A stretch of 29,134 nucleotides of DNA from GAS188 sp044445965 (GCA_044445965.1 JBIOEJ010000072.1:1-29134), one strand, 5' to 3'. Positions 1 to 8,525 are shown, numbered from the stretch's first letter. Numbers and translations are program-made. The notes: generated by a model not told the origin, from the letters alone.

Positions 1-5
1 CGGAC

Positions 6-1226
6 CTATCGCGAGCCCTCCCCGAATGGATCGTCGATCGATAGTGACGGCGTCGTGAACCAGCGCGGGCCGTCCTCGGTCATGTAGATGTGGTCTTCCA
101 GACGAATTCCGAATTCACCGTATATGCAGATCGTCGGCTCGTTCGAGAAGCACATGCCGGCGGCAAGCGGCGTCGCATCGCCTTTGACGATGTAAGGCTC
201 TTCATGGATATCGAGACCGATGCCATGGCCCGTCCGGTGCGGCAGGCCCGGCAGCGCGTAGCCGGGGCCGAGCCCGGCCGCTTCGATCACGCTCCTTGCG
301 GCGGCGTCGACCGATTCGCAACTTGCGCCGAGCCGCGCAGCCGCGAATGCGGCTTCCGTCGCCCGCTTCTCGATACCCCATATCTCGCGCTGCCGCCGGC
401 TTGGCGTGCCGAATACATAGCTGCGCGTCAGATCGGATTGGTATCCGTGTAGCGTGGCGCCGATGTCGATGAGCACCATGTCGCCGGTCTTGAGGGTCTG
501 CGGATAGGGCACGCCATGGGGATAGGCGGTCGGCTCGCCGAACAGCACGATGCTGACGTTCGGGGCTGCGTCCGCTCCCAGGCGCAGATGCGCCTTGCTG
601 ATGAAATCGGCGACCTCGAGCGTCGTGATCCCCTCCTTCAAGATGCGTGCCGTCGCTCGCTGCACTTCGAGCGTCAGCTCCATGGCGCCTTTGATCAAGG
701 CAATTTCAGCGGGCGATTTGATCTTGCGGCAACCGCCCGTCACCACGCTGCCATTGACGAAGCTGTAGGAGTTTCCCGCCCGACGCAGGCCGTCGAAGGT
801 GAAGAATGGCGTCGCCGGGTCGATCCCGATCGTGCCGCGCGCATGACCCATCCGGCGGACGGCGTCGATGACGAGCTCGGTCGGGCTTTCATGTTCGTCC
901 CAACACCGCACCTCGCCGGGAAGCGAGATCATGGTGCGCAGCTTCGCTTCCTCGAAGGCCGGGCTGATATAGACGATGTCGCCTTCGGCCGGGATGACGA
1001 CCCCGTGCAACCGCTCGCTGCCCTTCAGCCGCAAGCCGGTGAAGTAGAAGGTGCTCGTCGACGCATCGAGATGCAGCGCGCAAATGCCATGGGCGCGCAT
1101 GATGGACTGAGCCTTCGCGACGCGCCGCAGGCGCTCGTCGTCGCCGATCGGCGATACCCCTTCGCGCATCGAGCCCATCCGGCCGAGCTCGTCCTCGATC
1201 GTCGATCCGCCTACGCCAAGCGTCAT
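6..1226 (-). CDS. M24-family metallopeptidase (Xaa-Pro aminopeptidase/creatinase-like)
   Basis: 406-aa protein with the two-domain 'pita-bread' layout of M24 enzymes: an N-terminal creatinase-like domain (about 30-170) and a C-terminal catalytic domain (about 175-395). All five metal ligands expected for a dinuclear M24 peptidase are visible: Asp254 in VLIDIGAT, Asp265 in SDLTRS, His334 in GHGIGLDIHEEP, Glu363 in SNEPT and Glu377 in RLEDH. This favours an active aminopeptidase P-type or proline-dipeptidase enzyme over a metal-free creatinase. No signal peptide is seen, so it is probably cytoplasmic. The ATG at 1226 has an AAGG about 9 nt upstream; Met17 and Met20 are possible later starts. 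It lies downstream of fucU on the same strand, but a palindromic repeat separates them. Exact substrate is unknown. Confidence 0.9.
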   Translation of the reverse strand: MTLGVGGSTIEDELGRMGSMREGVSPIGDDERLRRVAKAQSIMRAHGICALHLDASTSTFYFTGLRLKGSERLHGVVIPAEGDIVYISPAFEEAKLRTMISLPGEVRCWDEHESPTELVIDAVRRMGHARGTIGIDPATPFFTFDGLRRAGNSYSFVNGSVVTGGCRKIKSPAEIALIKGAMELTLEVQRATARILKEGITTLEVADFISKAHLRLGADAAPNVSIVLFGEPTAYPHGVPYPQTLKTGDMVLIDIGATLHGYQSDLTRSYVFGTPSRRQREIWGIEKRATEAAFAAARLGASCESVDAAARSVIEAAGLGPGYALPGLPHRTGHGIGLDIHEEPYIVKGDATPLAAGMCFSNEPTICIYGEFGIRLEDHIYMTEDGPRWFTTPSLSIDDPFGEGSR

Positions 1227-1254
1227 GTTCGGCTACCTTCTCGTTCGCGCCAGA

Positions 1255-1317
1255 GCATTTTCCGGCAAGCATGCCCCCGCGAAGGCGGGGGTGGTCTCCG
1301 TTCGCCGCAGAAAATGC
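1255..1317. repeat. REP-like palindromic element
   Basis: Nested inverted repeat between the M24 peptidase and fucU. The outer arms are GCATTTTC (1255-1262) and GAAAATGC (1310-1317). The inner stem is CCCCCGC (1274-1280) pairing with GCGGGGG (1285-1291) around a 4-nt loop. A 14-nt piece at its right edge (1310-1323, GAAAATGCAGCAAA) recurs exactly at 20795-20808, so this is a dispersed family. It resembles short palindromes common between Rhizobiales genes. Confidence 0.7.
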
Positions 1318-1335
1318 AGCAAAAACAATCGACTA

Positions 1336-1354
1336 GGTCCGATTCAATCGGACC
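1336..1354. repeat. Perfect 9-bp palindrome overlapping the fucU stop
   Basis: GGTCCGATT and AATCGGACC flank a single central base. The palindrome covers the stop codon and last codons of fucU, so the C-terminal Ser-Arg-Ser-Asp of FucU is written by the repeat. On the fucU strand the hairpin is followed, 10 nt later, by five Ts; this is too far for a classical intrinsic terminator, although it could protect the 3' end of the mRNA. Confidence 0.65.
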
Positions 1355-1820
1355 GGGAGAAGCTCCAGGCGGCATCGGGGGCAATGACGCCCTTCTTGAA
1401 GACGAAGCGGCCATAAAAGCGTCGCTCGCCGGTCTGGATCAGGCAATAGGATTTCTTCGCAAGCTCGTAGAAAGCAAACCGCTCGATCGACCCCATCGGC
1501 GAAGGGCGGCCCTCCGCGCCGTTTATCTCGGTCTGAACCTCGGCCTGGACGGCGGGCACCTCGTCGGGCTTGCCGACGACTTCCATCCGCAGCGCGGGCT
1601 TCTCGACGAAGGAATCGAGCGGCAGCACCGAAAGGATGGCACGCGCCGCGCGGGAGGCGGTCACGCCATCGATGCGCAGGAGCCGCCCCAAGACGGTACG
1701 ACGGGCGATCGAGTCAGCCGGGAAATTCGTATCGCAAATGACGAGATCGTCGCCGTGCCCCATGGCCCGCAATGCATAAAGCACGTCCGCATTGAGAATT
1801 GGATCGATCGATTTCAACAT
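1344..1820 (-). CDS. fucU: RbsD/FucU family L-fucose mutarotase-like protein
   Basis: 158-aa member of the RbsD/FucU family of sugar mutarotases, which interconvert alpha and beta anomers. The N-terminal MLKSIDPIL and AMGHGDDLVICDTNFPA (20-36) match FucU closely and place the conserved His at residue 22. RFAFYE, then TGERRFYG and FKKGV, complete the family pattern. I chose the ATG at 1820 because GGAGAGG lies 7 nt upstream; a GTG two codons earlier (1826) is too close to that site. There is no fucose or ribose gene nearby, so the true sugar is unknown. der lies 73 bp upstream on the same strand and may share a transcript. The last residues are encoded inside a dispersed palindrome. Confidence 0.87.
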   Translation of the reverse strand: MLKSIDPILNADVLYALRAMGHGDDLVICDTNFPADSIARRTVLGRLLRIDGVTASRAARAILSVLPLDSFVEKPALRMEVVGKPDEVPAVQAEVQTEINGAEGRPSPMGSIERFAFYELAKKSYCLIQTGERRFYGRFVFKKGVIAPDAAWSFSRSD

Positions 1821-1893
1821 GCCCACGCCTCTCCGCCAACACCGAACTTAGACCATAGATCGGAGCGGGCAGCCAGCGCATCGCCCTGTCGGT

Positions 1894-3384
1894 TCACCCC
1901 TCGTGATACGGGTTCTTCCCATGCCGCAGCGAAAGGCGGATCGGGGTTCCGGGCAGGTGGAAGGTCTGGCGCAGGCTGTTGACGAGATAGCGCGTATAGG
2001 AGGTCGGTAATTCGTCGAGCTGGTTGCCGAAGATCGCGATATGCGGTGGGCGGGTCTTGGCCTGGGTGGCGTAGCGAGGCTTGATGCGCCGCCCCGATAT
2101 GGCGGGCGGCGGATGGCGCTCCGTGACGCCTGCGAGCCAGCGATTGAGCTTGGCGGTCGGGATGCGCGTGTTCCAGACCGCATAGGCGCCGAGCACCGCC
2201 TCCATCATCGCGTCGATGCCGCGCACGGCGAGACCCGATACCGGCACGACCGCGACGCCCGTGAGCTGCGCCAGGAGGCGGTTGGCATCCGCCCGCAGGC
2301 GCTGCAGCAGCCCCGGCTGATCGGCGACGAGGTCCCATTTGTTGACCGCGATGACCATGGCGCGACCCTCGCGCTCGACCAGGGAAGCGATGGTGAGGTC
2401 TTGCTTCTCGAAGGGCATGGTGGCGTCGAGAAGCACCACCACCACCTCGGCGAAGCGCACGGCCCTCAGACCGTCGGCGGCCGCGAGCTTCTCGAGCTTG
2501 TCCTCGATGCGGGCGCGCTTGCGCAAACCCGCCGTATCGAAGAGCTTGAAGCGACGGTCATGCCATTGCCAATCGAGCCCGATAGCGTCGCGCGTGATGC
2601 CGGGTTCGGGGCCGGTGAGCAAGCGCTCTTCGCCGAGCATGGCATTGATCAAGGTCGATTTGCCGGCGTTCGGACGCCCCACTATGGCGATGCGCAGCGG
2701 CCTTGCGGGGTCGGCGAGGGCGGCCTCGCTTTCGGCCTCCGCCTCATCCGGCGCCGGCTCGGCGGCTGCCGCATGCCTGGCGCGCCTGATGCCGCGCCGC
2801 GACCGTTGCTTCCCCTCGCCCGGTACGGGCTCGCCGTCGCCGGCATTCGCCTCCTCGCGCCGCAGCAGCGGCTCGAGCGCGCCGTGCAGATCGCCGAGGC
2901 CGAGGCCATGCTCGGCCGAAAAGGCGATCGGATCGCCGAGGCCTAGCGCGAAGCCCGCATAGGCCTCCTGTTCGCCGGCTCTGCTCTCGGCCTTGTTGGC
3001 GACCAGCACGACCTTCTTGCCGGCGCGCCTGACGAGCGTCGCGATATCGCGATCGGCGGGCAGGATTCCCGCGCGCGCATCGATCAGCATCAGCACCACG
3101 TCGCTCGCCGCGATCGCGGCCTTGGTCTGCTCGCGCATGCGCCCGGTGAGGGTCGCGGCATCGGCCTCCTCGAGACCTGCCGTGTCGATGACGGTGAAGC
3201 TAAGACCGCCGAGGCTCGCCTCGCCCTCGCGCCGGTCGCGCGTAACACCGGGTCGATCATCGACGAGAGCGAGCTTGCGGCCGACGAGGCGGTTGAACAG
3301 TGTCGATTTGCCGACATTCGGCCGCCCGACGATGGCGACTACGGGGCGCCGGGAGGGGGTGGAGCTCGAGGTCATCTCGGACAT
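1894..3384 (-). CDS. der: Ribosome-assembly GTPase Der (EngA)
   Basis: 496-aa tandem GTPase needed for maturation of the 50S subunit. The first G domain has GRPNVGKS (20-27), DTAG and an NKAE in place of the usual NKxD (130-133). The second has GRPNAGKS (236-243), DTAG (283-286) and NKWD (348-351). A C-terminal KH-like domain follows, ending near HGKNPYHEG. The linker between the G domains (about 175-228) is long and rich in charged residues and alanine, as in other alphaproteobacterial Der proteins. The open frame extends upstream to 3564, but that stretch overlaps pxpA antisense-like composition and lacks family similarity, so I use the ATG at 3384; ATG 3375 is an alternative. Ribosome-binding sequence is weak at both. 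Confidence 0.95.
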   Translation of the reverse strand: MSEMTSSSTPSRRPVVAIVGRPNVGKSTLFNRLVGRKLALVDDRPGVTRDRREGEASLGGLSFTVIDTAGLEEADAATLTGRMREQTKAAIAASDVVLMLIDARAGILPADRDIATLVRRAGKKVVLVANKAESRAGEQEAYAGFALGLGDPIAFSAEHGLGLGDLHGALEPLLRREEANAGDGEPVPGEGKQRSRRGIRRARHAAAAEPAPDEAEAESEAALADPARPLRIAIVGRPNAGKSTLINAMLGEERLLTGPEPGITRDAIGLDWQWHDRRFKLFDTAGLRKRARIEDKLEKLAAADGLRAVRFAEVVVVLLDATMPFEKQDLTIASLVEREGRAMVIAVNKWDLVADQPGLLQRLRADANRLLAQLTGVAVVPVSGLAVRGIDAMMEAVLGAYAVWNTRIPTAKLNRWLAGVTERHPPPAISGRRIKPRYATQAKTRPPHIAIFGNQLDELPTSYTRYLVNSLRQTFHLPGTPIRLSLRHGKNPYHEG

Positions 3385-3407
3385 AGTCACGAAACGAGCC
3401 ACCGTGT

Positions 3408-3440
3408 CATCCCCGGCGAGGGCCGCAGGCCCGAGGGATG
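3408..3440. repeat. REP-like palindrome between pxpA and der
   Basis: CATCCC (3408-3413) pairs with GGGATG (3435-3440), with an inner GGGCC/GGCCC stem around GCA. It fills nearly half of the 76-bp gap. The sequence resembles a repeat widely seen in Rhizobiales, and it may cap the pxpA transcript or simply be a dispersed element. Confidence 0.6.
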
Positions 3441-3460
3441 GAGGTCCAGGATCTGCGTCG

Positions 3461-4234
3461 TCAATCCCGCCCAGCCGTCGCAAACGTCGCGACCTCGATC
3501 TTGGCCTTGTCGAGGCGCTCGCGCACCGCCTTGGCGAGCGATACCGCGGCCGGCGTGTCGCCATGGATGCAGACCGTGTCGATCCTGGTCTTCTTCACCT
3601 TGCCGGAGACGCTGGTAATGGCCTGTTCCTCGACCATCTTCCGCACGCGCTCGGCGACAAGCTTCGGATCATGCAGGACCGAGCCGGGCTTGCGGCGCGA
3701 GACGAGAAGGCCGTCATCCTCATAGGCGCGATCGGCGAAGACTTCGTTGACGATGCGCAACCCGGCTTTCTCGCCGGCGCCGACGAGCTTCGAGAACGGC
3801 AGCACCACGAAGGCGAGCGACCGGTCGACGCCCTTGATGCCATTAGCGAGCGCCATCGCCATCGCCTCGTCCTCGCAGGCCATGTTGGACAGGGCGCCGT
3901 GGATCTTCACATAGGTCACCTTGTGGCCGGCAAGCGCCGCGATGGCTTGCAGCGCGCCGATCTGGTAGGCGACCAGGGTTTCGAGCTCGCTCGCCGATAG
4001 CCCCAGGATCTGGCGGCGCCCGAAACCTTCGATGTCGTGGAAGCCCGGATGGGCGCCGATCGCCACGCCCTTCTGCCTGGCGAGCCTGGCGGTTTTCAGC
4101 ATGATCTGCGGATCGCCGCCATGGAAGCCGCAGGCGACATTGGCGCTGGTGATCAGGCCGAGCATGGCATCATCGTCGCCCATGATCCAAGGCCCGAAGC
4201 TCTCCCCCATATCGCAGTTCAGATCAACCTGCAT
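3461..4234 (-). CDS. pxpA: 5-oxoprolinase subunit A (LamB/YcsF family)
   Basis: 257-aa LamB/YcsF protein. With PxpB and PxpC it forms the prokaryotic ATP-dependent 5-oxoprolinase, which opens 5-oxo-L-proline to L-glutamate. Family signatures are DLNCDMGE at the N-terminus, ANVACGFHGGDP (33-44), GAHPGFHD, VKIHGAL, NEVFADRAYEDDG and CIHGDTP near the C-terminus. The segment usually written VKPHG has Ile for Pro here, and the following Tyr-Asn is Ser-Asn. ATG at 4234 is preceded by a good AGGGAG at 8 nt spacing. It is the last gene of pxpB-pxpC-pxpA, 24 bp after pxpC. Cytoplasmic. Confidence 0.92.
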   Translation of the reverse strand: MQVDLNCDMGESFGPWIMGDDDAMLGLITSANVACGFHGGDPQIMLKTARLARQKGVAIGAHPGFHDIEGFGRRQILGLSASELETLVAYQIGALQAIAALAGHKVTYVKIHGALSNMACEDEAMAMALANGIKGVDRSLAFVVLPFSKLVGAGEKAGLRIVNEVFADRAYEDDGLLVSRRKPGSVLHDPKLVAERVRKMVEEQAITSVSGKVKKTRIDTVCIHGDTPAAVSLAKAVRERLDKAKIEVATFATAGRD

Positions 4235-4258
4235 CTGTCAGCTCCCTCGCGCGAGATC

Positions 4259-5302
4259 CTATATCGACTTTCGACTTGGAACAGCATCGTGCCAGCTCCT
4301 GGGGTCGAGATCGGAACGAAACGGCGTGTCGCCCGCCGGCACGCCTTTGACAAGGGTCTCGACACGCTCGCTCGTCTGCGCCAGCTTCGCTGCGAAGCCG
4401 CGCGCCAGCAGCTGCGCCTCCTCGATCGGGATAGCGGCGAAGCGCACCCGGCCACCGGCCTGCGTCTGCGCGAAGCGCGACAAATCGGCCGTGATGATGG
4501 TGGCGATCTTCGGATAGCCGCCGGTCGTGCCGCGATCGGCGAGCAAAGCGAGCGGCTGGCCATTGCCGGGAATCTGGATGCTGCCCGGCACGGTCCCGTC
4601 CGAGACGATGTTGTAGCCGTCGGCATGAGCGAGCTTGGGGCCTTCCAGGCGATATCCCATCCGGTCGGATTTCGGCGAGACGCGCCATTCCGTGGCGAGG
4701 AAGAGCGCCACGGCTTCCGGCGTCATGTGGTCGTCCTGCGGCCCCAGCACCACCCGGATGGGCTCGCGCCCGGCGGGTTCGAGCTTGAAGCGGCGATCCG
4801 GGACGCCGTCCCGTGCGGTGCCGACCTCCAGCTTATCGCCTGGCCGCAAAGGCCGCGGATAGGGGCTTCCGAGCCCGGCGCGCGCCGAGACCGACAAGCT
4901 GCCATAGACGGGCTCTCCCGCTATGCCTCCCTCGATCCCCAGATAGCTGAAGACGCTCGAGCGCGCCGGATCCAGCGTCAGCGTCTCGCCTTCGGCGATG
5001 AAGAGCGTCTCGTTGATCCAGGAACGAGACCATCTTCCGCGACGCTTGTCGACCCGCGCCGCGCGGTCGGCGCCGGCGAGCGAGACCCGCACATCTCCTC
5101 GGCGCGCCGTGACGGCGGCGCCGAGCGGCCCGATCTCGATCGCGGCGGACCCGCAAGGCTGACCAACCAGGGCGTTCGCAATGGCGAGCGAGACCCGGTC
5201 CATGGCGCCGCTGGTGGTCAAGCCGTAGCGTTGCGCGCCGGAGCGCCCTGCGTCTTGCACCGAGGTCGCTGGTCCGACGGCGTCGACGACGATGAGGCTC
5301 AT
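4259..5302 (-). CDS. pxpC: 5-oxoprolinase subunit C (KipA/biotin-dependent carboxylase-like)
   Basis: 347-aa KipA-type subunit of 5-oxoprolinase, related to the C-terminal domain of allophanate hydrolase/urea carboxylase. It shows the family start VDAVGPATSVQDAGR (6-20), then RYGLTTSGAMD (25-35), and the conserved C-terminal blocks SDGTVPGSIQIPG and TTGGYPKIATI. The open frame continues upstream to 5494, but that extension is the antisense-like shadow of pxpB. The ATG at 5302 overlaps the pxpB stop as ATGA, typical of translational coupling. PxpB and PxpC assemble together, consistent with the overlap. Confidence 0.93.
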   Translation of the reverse strand: MSLIVVDAVGPATSVQDAGRSGAQRYGLTTSGAMDRVSLAIANALVGQPCGSAAIEIGPLGAAVTARRGDVRVSLAGADRAARVDKRRGRWSRSWINETLFIAEGETLTLDPARSSVFSYLGIEGGIAGEPVYGSLSVSARAGLGSPYPRPLRPGDKLEVGTARDGVPDRRFKLEPAGREPIRVVLGPQDDHMTPEAVALFLATEWRVSPKSDRMGYRLEGPKLAHADGYNIVSDGTVPGSIQIPGNGQPLALLADRGTTGGYPKIATIITADLSRFAQTQAGGRVRFAAIPIEEAQLLARGFAAKLAQTSERVETLVKGVPAGDTPFRSDLDPRSWHDAVPSRKSI

Positions 5303-6024
5303 GCGTCGACCATCTGGGCGACCGGATCGCCGGCGTCGGCCGCGCGGTCGAGCGCCTCCCATTTCCGCGCATCTATGGGGAAGAAGGTAACGTGATCGCC
5401 CGGCTCGATCAGGAAGATCGGCTCGCGGCGCGGGTGGTAGGTGCGCACCGGCGTTCGGCCGAGAAGATGCCAGCCGCTCGGCGCCGCAATGCACTGGATG
5501 CCGGCTTGCGCACCGCCGATAGCGATCGTTCCGGACGGAGTCTCCAGGCGCGGATCGTGGCGGCGCGGCGTGGCCAGCGCGGGGTCGAGGCCGCCGAGAT
5601 AGGTGTATCCCGGCAGGAAGCCGAGCATGTAGACGCGGTAATCGCCGCCCGAATGGCGGGCGATGACCTCCTTCGGCGTCAGCCCGGCGCGCTCGGCCAC
5701 CGTTTCGAGGTCGATGCCGAACTCGCCGCCATAGACAACCGGCACGCGCCAGCGGCGACCCTTGCGGTGAGGCAGCTCCTTGCGCGCGGCGAGCGCCATC
5801 AGCTTGGCGCCGAGCTCGGAAAAGCCGATGACCGTCGGATCGTAATGCACGAGCAGCGAGCGATAGGTCGGCACCGTTTCGGTGACGCCCACGATTTTCT
5901 CCTGCGCGACGAGCGCATCGAGCGCCAGCACGCGGCGGTTCAGCTCCGGGTCGATGCTGTCGCCGAATTCGACGACAAGCGCGGAATCGCCGGATAGGAG
6001 GAGGCGCGGATAAGGGCTGGGCAT
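5299..6024 (-). CDS. pxpB: 5-oxoprolinase subunit B (KipI/allophanate hydrolase subunit 1)
   Basis: 241-aa KipI-type subunit. Key blocks are GFLPGYTYLGGL (135-146), GGAQAGIQ (170-177) and GWHLLGRTP (184-192), all diagnostic for the KipI/PxpB family. It partners PxpC in the ATP-dependent 5-oxoprolinase. The B. subtilis homologue KipI also inhibits the sporulation kinase KinA, a role not expected here. It is the first gene of the pxpBCA operon and is read away from the ycsI-like gene at 6317. No convincing ribosome-binding site precedes the ATG at 6024, so the mRNA may be leaderless or the start slightly different. Confidence 0.93.
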   Translation of the reverse strand: MPSPYPRLLLSGDSALVVEFGDSIDPELNRRVLALDALVAQEKIVGVTETVPTYRSLLVHYDPTVIGFSELGAKLMALAARKELPHRKGRRWRVPVVYGGEFGIDLETVAERAGLTPKEVIARHSGGDYRVYMLGFLPGYTYLGGLDPALATPRRHDPRLETPSGTIAIGGAQAGIQCIAAPSGWHLLGRTPVRTYHPRREPIFLIEPGDHVTFFPIDARKWEALDRAADAGDPVAQMVDA

Positions 6025-6152
6025 GGGTGGGCGCGGTTATGGAGGCAATGTCTCAACCACGTCGCAAGCCTTTCGTCCAATCCGGCGGTGCCGATGCCGT
6101 CAACCGCCAGGCGCACGACCGGCGCGCGTGAAGCGCTGGCATGCGCCGCTGG

Positions 6153-6189
6153 TTTCGGATAAACACATCTTACCGGATCGTATCCGAAA
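6153..6189. promoter_or_regulatory. Candidate operator between pxpB and the ycsI-like gene
   Basis: Perfect 9-bp inverted repeat, TTTCGGATA (6153-6161) and TATCCGAAA (6181-6189), separated by 19 bp. It sits centrally in the 292-bp spacer between divergent genes, where a shared regulator could act on both. No regulator gene is linked. The remainder of 6025-6316 shows no ORF of note and no clear sigma-70 promoter that I can defend. Confidence 0.35.
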
Positions 6190-6316
6190 GGGCGATTGGA
6201 CTTCGTCGCCGGAAGTCGTTTGATAGCGGCCGTCAAGCTCGGGCTTTGAATTCGCGCTCTCAAATCAAACGTGCGAAACATTCGAGGGCGCTGAAGGGGC
6301 AAGGCAGAGGTCTCGA

Positions 6317-7129
6317 ATGCAAGGCTCGCCTTCGCCCAGCCGAAAATATGATTTGAAGAGCCCGCGAGGGGTGCGGCTTGCCGCCCGCTCCGGCGCGCTC
6401 GACGGGCCGACTGCGGGCCTGGCGCCGGGCTTCGTCCAGGGCAATCTCGCCATCCTTCCGGCAGATATCGCTCATGATTTCCTGCGCTTCTGCCAGCTCA
6501 ATCCAAAGCCTTGTCCGGTGATCGGCGTCTCCGAGGTCGGCGATCCCAAGCTGCCCTTGCTGGGCGCCGATCTCGATATCCGCACCGATTTTCCCCGCTA
6601 TCGCGTCTGGAAGGACGGCGCGCTGGTCGACGAGCCGACGGACGTATCGAGCTGGTGGCGCGCCGATCTCGTCGCCTTCGTCCTGGGCTGCTCGATGTCC
6701 TTTGAGGATGCCCTCCTCGAGGAGGGGCTCCGCATCCGCCATATCGAGCGCGGCACGACCGTGCCGATGTTCCGCACCAATATCGCTTGCTCGCCGGCCG
6801 GCGCCTTCGCGGGGCCGATGGTCGTCTCGATGCGGCCGTTCCGGCCGGCCGACGCCATCCGCGCCATCCAGATTACCACGCGCTTTCCGGCCGTGCATGG
6901 TGCGCCCGTGCATATCGGATTGCCGGAGCTGATCGGCATCGGCGATCTCGGGCGCCCCGATTTCGGCGAGGCCGTTGCGGTCGCCGCTGACGAATTGCCG
7001 GTCTTCTGGGCCTGCGGGGTGACGCCGCAAGCCGTGATCGCCGCGGTAAAGCCCGGCTTCGCCATCACCCATGCGCCGGGCCGCATGATCGTGACCGATA
7101 TCCGCAACAGCCGGCTGGCCGCGCTCTGA
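6317..7129 (+). CDS. DUF1445 (YcsI-family) putative hydro-lyase / D-glutamate cyclase-like protein
   Basis: 270-aa DUF1445 protein covering the whole family length. Conserved blocks are GLAPGFVQGNLAILP (35-49), CPVIGVSEVGDP (66-77), FVLGCSMSFE (121-130), FRTNIAC (152-158), GPMVVSMRP (166-174), FPAVHGAPVHIG (190-201) and WACGVTPQ (231-238). The family is annotated 'putative hydro-lyase'. B. subtilis ycsI lies in the kip operon with the pxp genes, and mammalian D-glutamate cyclase, which makes 5-oxo-D-proline, contains this domain. With divergent pxpBCA next door, a role in oxoproline or glutamate metabolism is the best inference; the reaction is not proven. AGAGG sits 6 nt before the ATG. An importer operon follows 81 bp downstream. 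Confidence 0.88.
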   Translation: MQGSPSPSRKYDLKSPRGVRLAARSGALDGPTAGLAPGFVQGNLAILPADIAHDFLRFCQLNPKPCPVIGVSEVGDPKLPLLGADLDIRTDFPRYRVWKDGALVDEPTDVSSWWRADLVAFVLGCSMSFEDALLEEGLRIRHIERGTTVPMFRTNIACSPAGAFAGPMVVSMRPFRPADAIRAIQITTRFPAVHGAPVHIGLPELIGIGDLGRPDFGEAVAVAADELPVFWACGVTPQAVIAAVKPGFAITHAPGRMIVTDIRNSRLAAL

Positions 7130-7210
7130 GTCCAGCACAGCACCGTTGCGAAATGGCGACCGCTGGCCGAAAGATTGCATTCTGGGAAAAGCCAATAGGG
7201 GAAAACGACA

Positions 7211-8458
7211 ATGAACCGCAGAGAGATCGTCCTGGGTGGAGCGTCGGCCGCCGCGGTGCTCGGCGCCACAGGCCTTCGGGCGCAACAACCCTCGGAGGTC
7301 GTGATCGGGGCCGTCTATCAGATGTCTGGCGCGAGCGCGCAGGTCGGCGTCGACGCGCAGCACGCCTTCAACACGGCCCTCGACATCATCAACAACAAGC
7401 ATGATCTCGATCTGCCGCTCGCCAAGGAGGCGGGGCTTTCGGGCCTCGGCGGCGCCAAGGTCAGGATCATTATTGCCGACCATCAGGGCGATCCCCAAAA
7501 GGGGCGCGCCGAGGCGGAGCGCCTGATCACGCAGGAAAAGGTGTCGGCGCTGATCGGCTCCTATCAGAGTGCGGTCGCGGTCACCATCAGCCAGACGGCC
7601 GAGCGCTATCAGATCCCCTTCCTGTCTGCCGACAATTCGTCGCCGAGCCTGCACCGGCAAGGCCTAAAATTTTACTTCCGCGCCGCCGCCCATGACGAGA
7701 TGTTCTCCAAGGCGATGTTCGATTTCTTCGACGAGCTGAAGAAGAAGGGCCAGAAGATCGAGACGCTTTCCCTCTTCCATGAGGACACGATCTTCGGCAC
7801 CGATTCCGCCAATGCGCAGCAAAAGCTCGCGGGCGAGCGTGGCTATAAAATCACGGCGAACATCAAATACCGGGCGAACTCGCCCTCGCTGACGGCCGAG
7901 GTGCAGCAATTGAAGGCGGCCGATGCCGATGTGCTGATGCCGTCGAGCTATACCACGGACGGCATCCTGCTGGTGAAGACGATGGGCGAGCTCGGCTACA
8001 AGCCCAAGGCCATCATGGCCCAGGATGCGGGCTTCGCCGAGAAGGCGCTCTACGATGCGGTCGGCGACAAGGTCGATGGGTTGATCAGCCGGGCGAGCTT
8101 CTCGCTCGATCTCGCCGCCAAGCGCCCTTCAGTCGGCAAGATCAACGACATGTACAAGGCGCGCTCGGGCAAGGACCTCAACGATCTGACCTCGCGCGAA
8201 TTCATGGGGCTGCTCATTCTCGCGGACGGCATCGATCGGGCGAAATCGACCGATGGCGAAAAGATCCGCGAGGCGCTCGCCGCGACCGACATCCCGGGCG
8301 AGCGCACCATCATGCCGTGGAAACGTGTGAAGTTCGGCCCGGACGGCCAGAACCTCGACGCCGATCCGGTGCTGCTGCAATGGACGGGAGGCAAGTTCGT
8401 CACCATCTTCCCGGAACAGGCAGCCGTCGCCCAGGCCAAATGGCCGATGAGGGGGTGA
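7211..8458 (+). CDS. Branched-chain amino acid-type ABC importer, periplasmic binding protein (LivK-like)
   Basis: 415-aa Leu/Ile/Val-type (PBP1 fold) binding protein. The N-terminus NRREIVLGGASAAAVLGA is a signal sequence with a twin arginine, and cleavage probably follows the Ala of LRA near residue 24, so it is likely exported by Tat or Sec. The mature part begins VVIGAVYQMSGASAQVG, typical of HAAT binding proteins, with SADNSSPSL and later repeats of the family. AGGGGA lies upstream of the ATG. It heads the livK-livH-livM-livG-livF order. Ligand cannot be read from sequence; the neighbouring pxp and YcsI genes suggest oxoproline or another amino-acid derivative rather than leucine. Confidence 0.9.
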   Translation: MNRREIVLGGASAAAVLGATGLRAQQPSEVVIGAVYQMSGASAQVGVDAQHAFNTALDIINNKHDLDLPLAKEAGLSGLGGAKVRIIIADHQGDPQKGRAEAERLITQEKVSALIGSYQSAVAVTISQTAERYQIPFLSADNSSPSLHRQGLKFYFRAAAHDEMFSKAMFDFFDELKKKGQKIETLSLFHEDTIFGTDSANAQQKLAGERGYKITANIKYRANSPSLTAEVQQLKAADADVLMPSSYTTDGILLVKTMGELGYKPKAIMAQDAGFAEKALYDAVGDKVDGLISRASFSLDLAAKRPSVGKINDMYKARSGKDLNDLTSREFMGLLILADGIDRAKSTDGEKIREALAATDIPGERTIMPWKRVKFGPDGQNLDADPVLLQWTGGKFVTIFPEQAAVAQAKWPMRG

Positions 8459-8525
8459 GGCCGCGCTCGATCGTGGTTCCGTCATCCTGGATGCAGAGCG
8501 GGCAACCTGTGACCCCCTCCTCATT

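Noticed and set aside
516..1982. 488-aa plus-strand open frame
   Set aside because: Antisense to the M24 peptidase and fucU, low-complexity Arg/Ala/Gly composition, no family motif; typical high-GC shadow.
4037..5395. 452-aa plus-strand open frame
   Set aside because: Antisense to pxpA and pxpC; His/Arg-rich with no recognisable domain.
6025..6316. Sigma-70 promoters for pxpB and the ycsI-like gene
   Set aside because: No -35/-10 pair with acceptable spacing could be defended on either strand.
6260..7660. 466-aa minus-strand open frame
   Set aside because: Antisense to the YcsI-like and binding-protein genes, both of which have clear family motifs.
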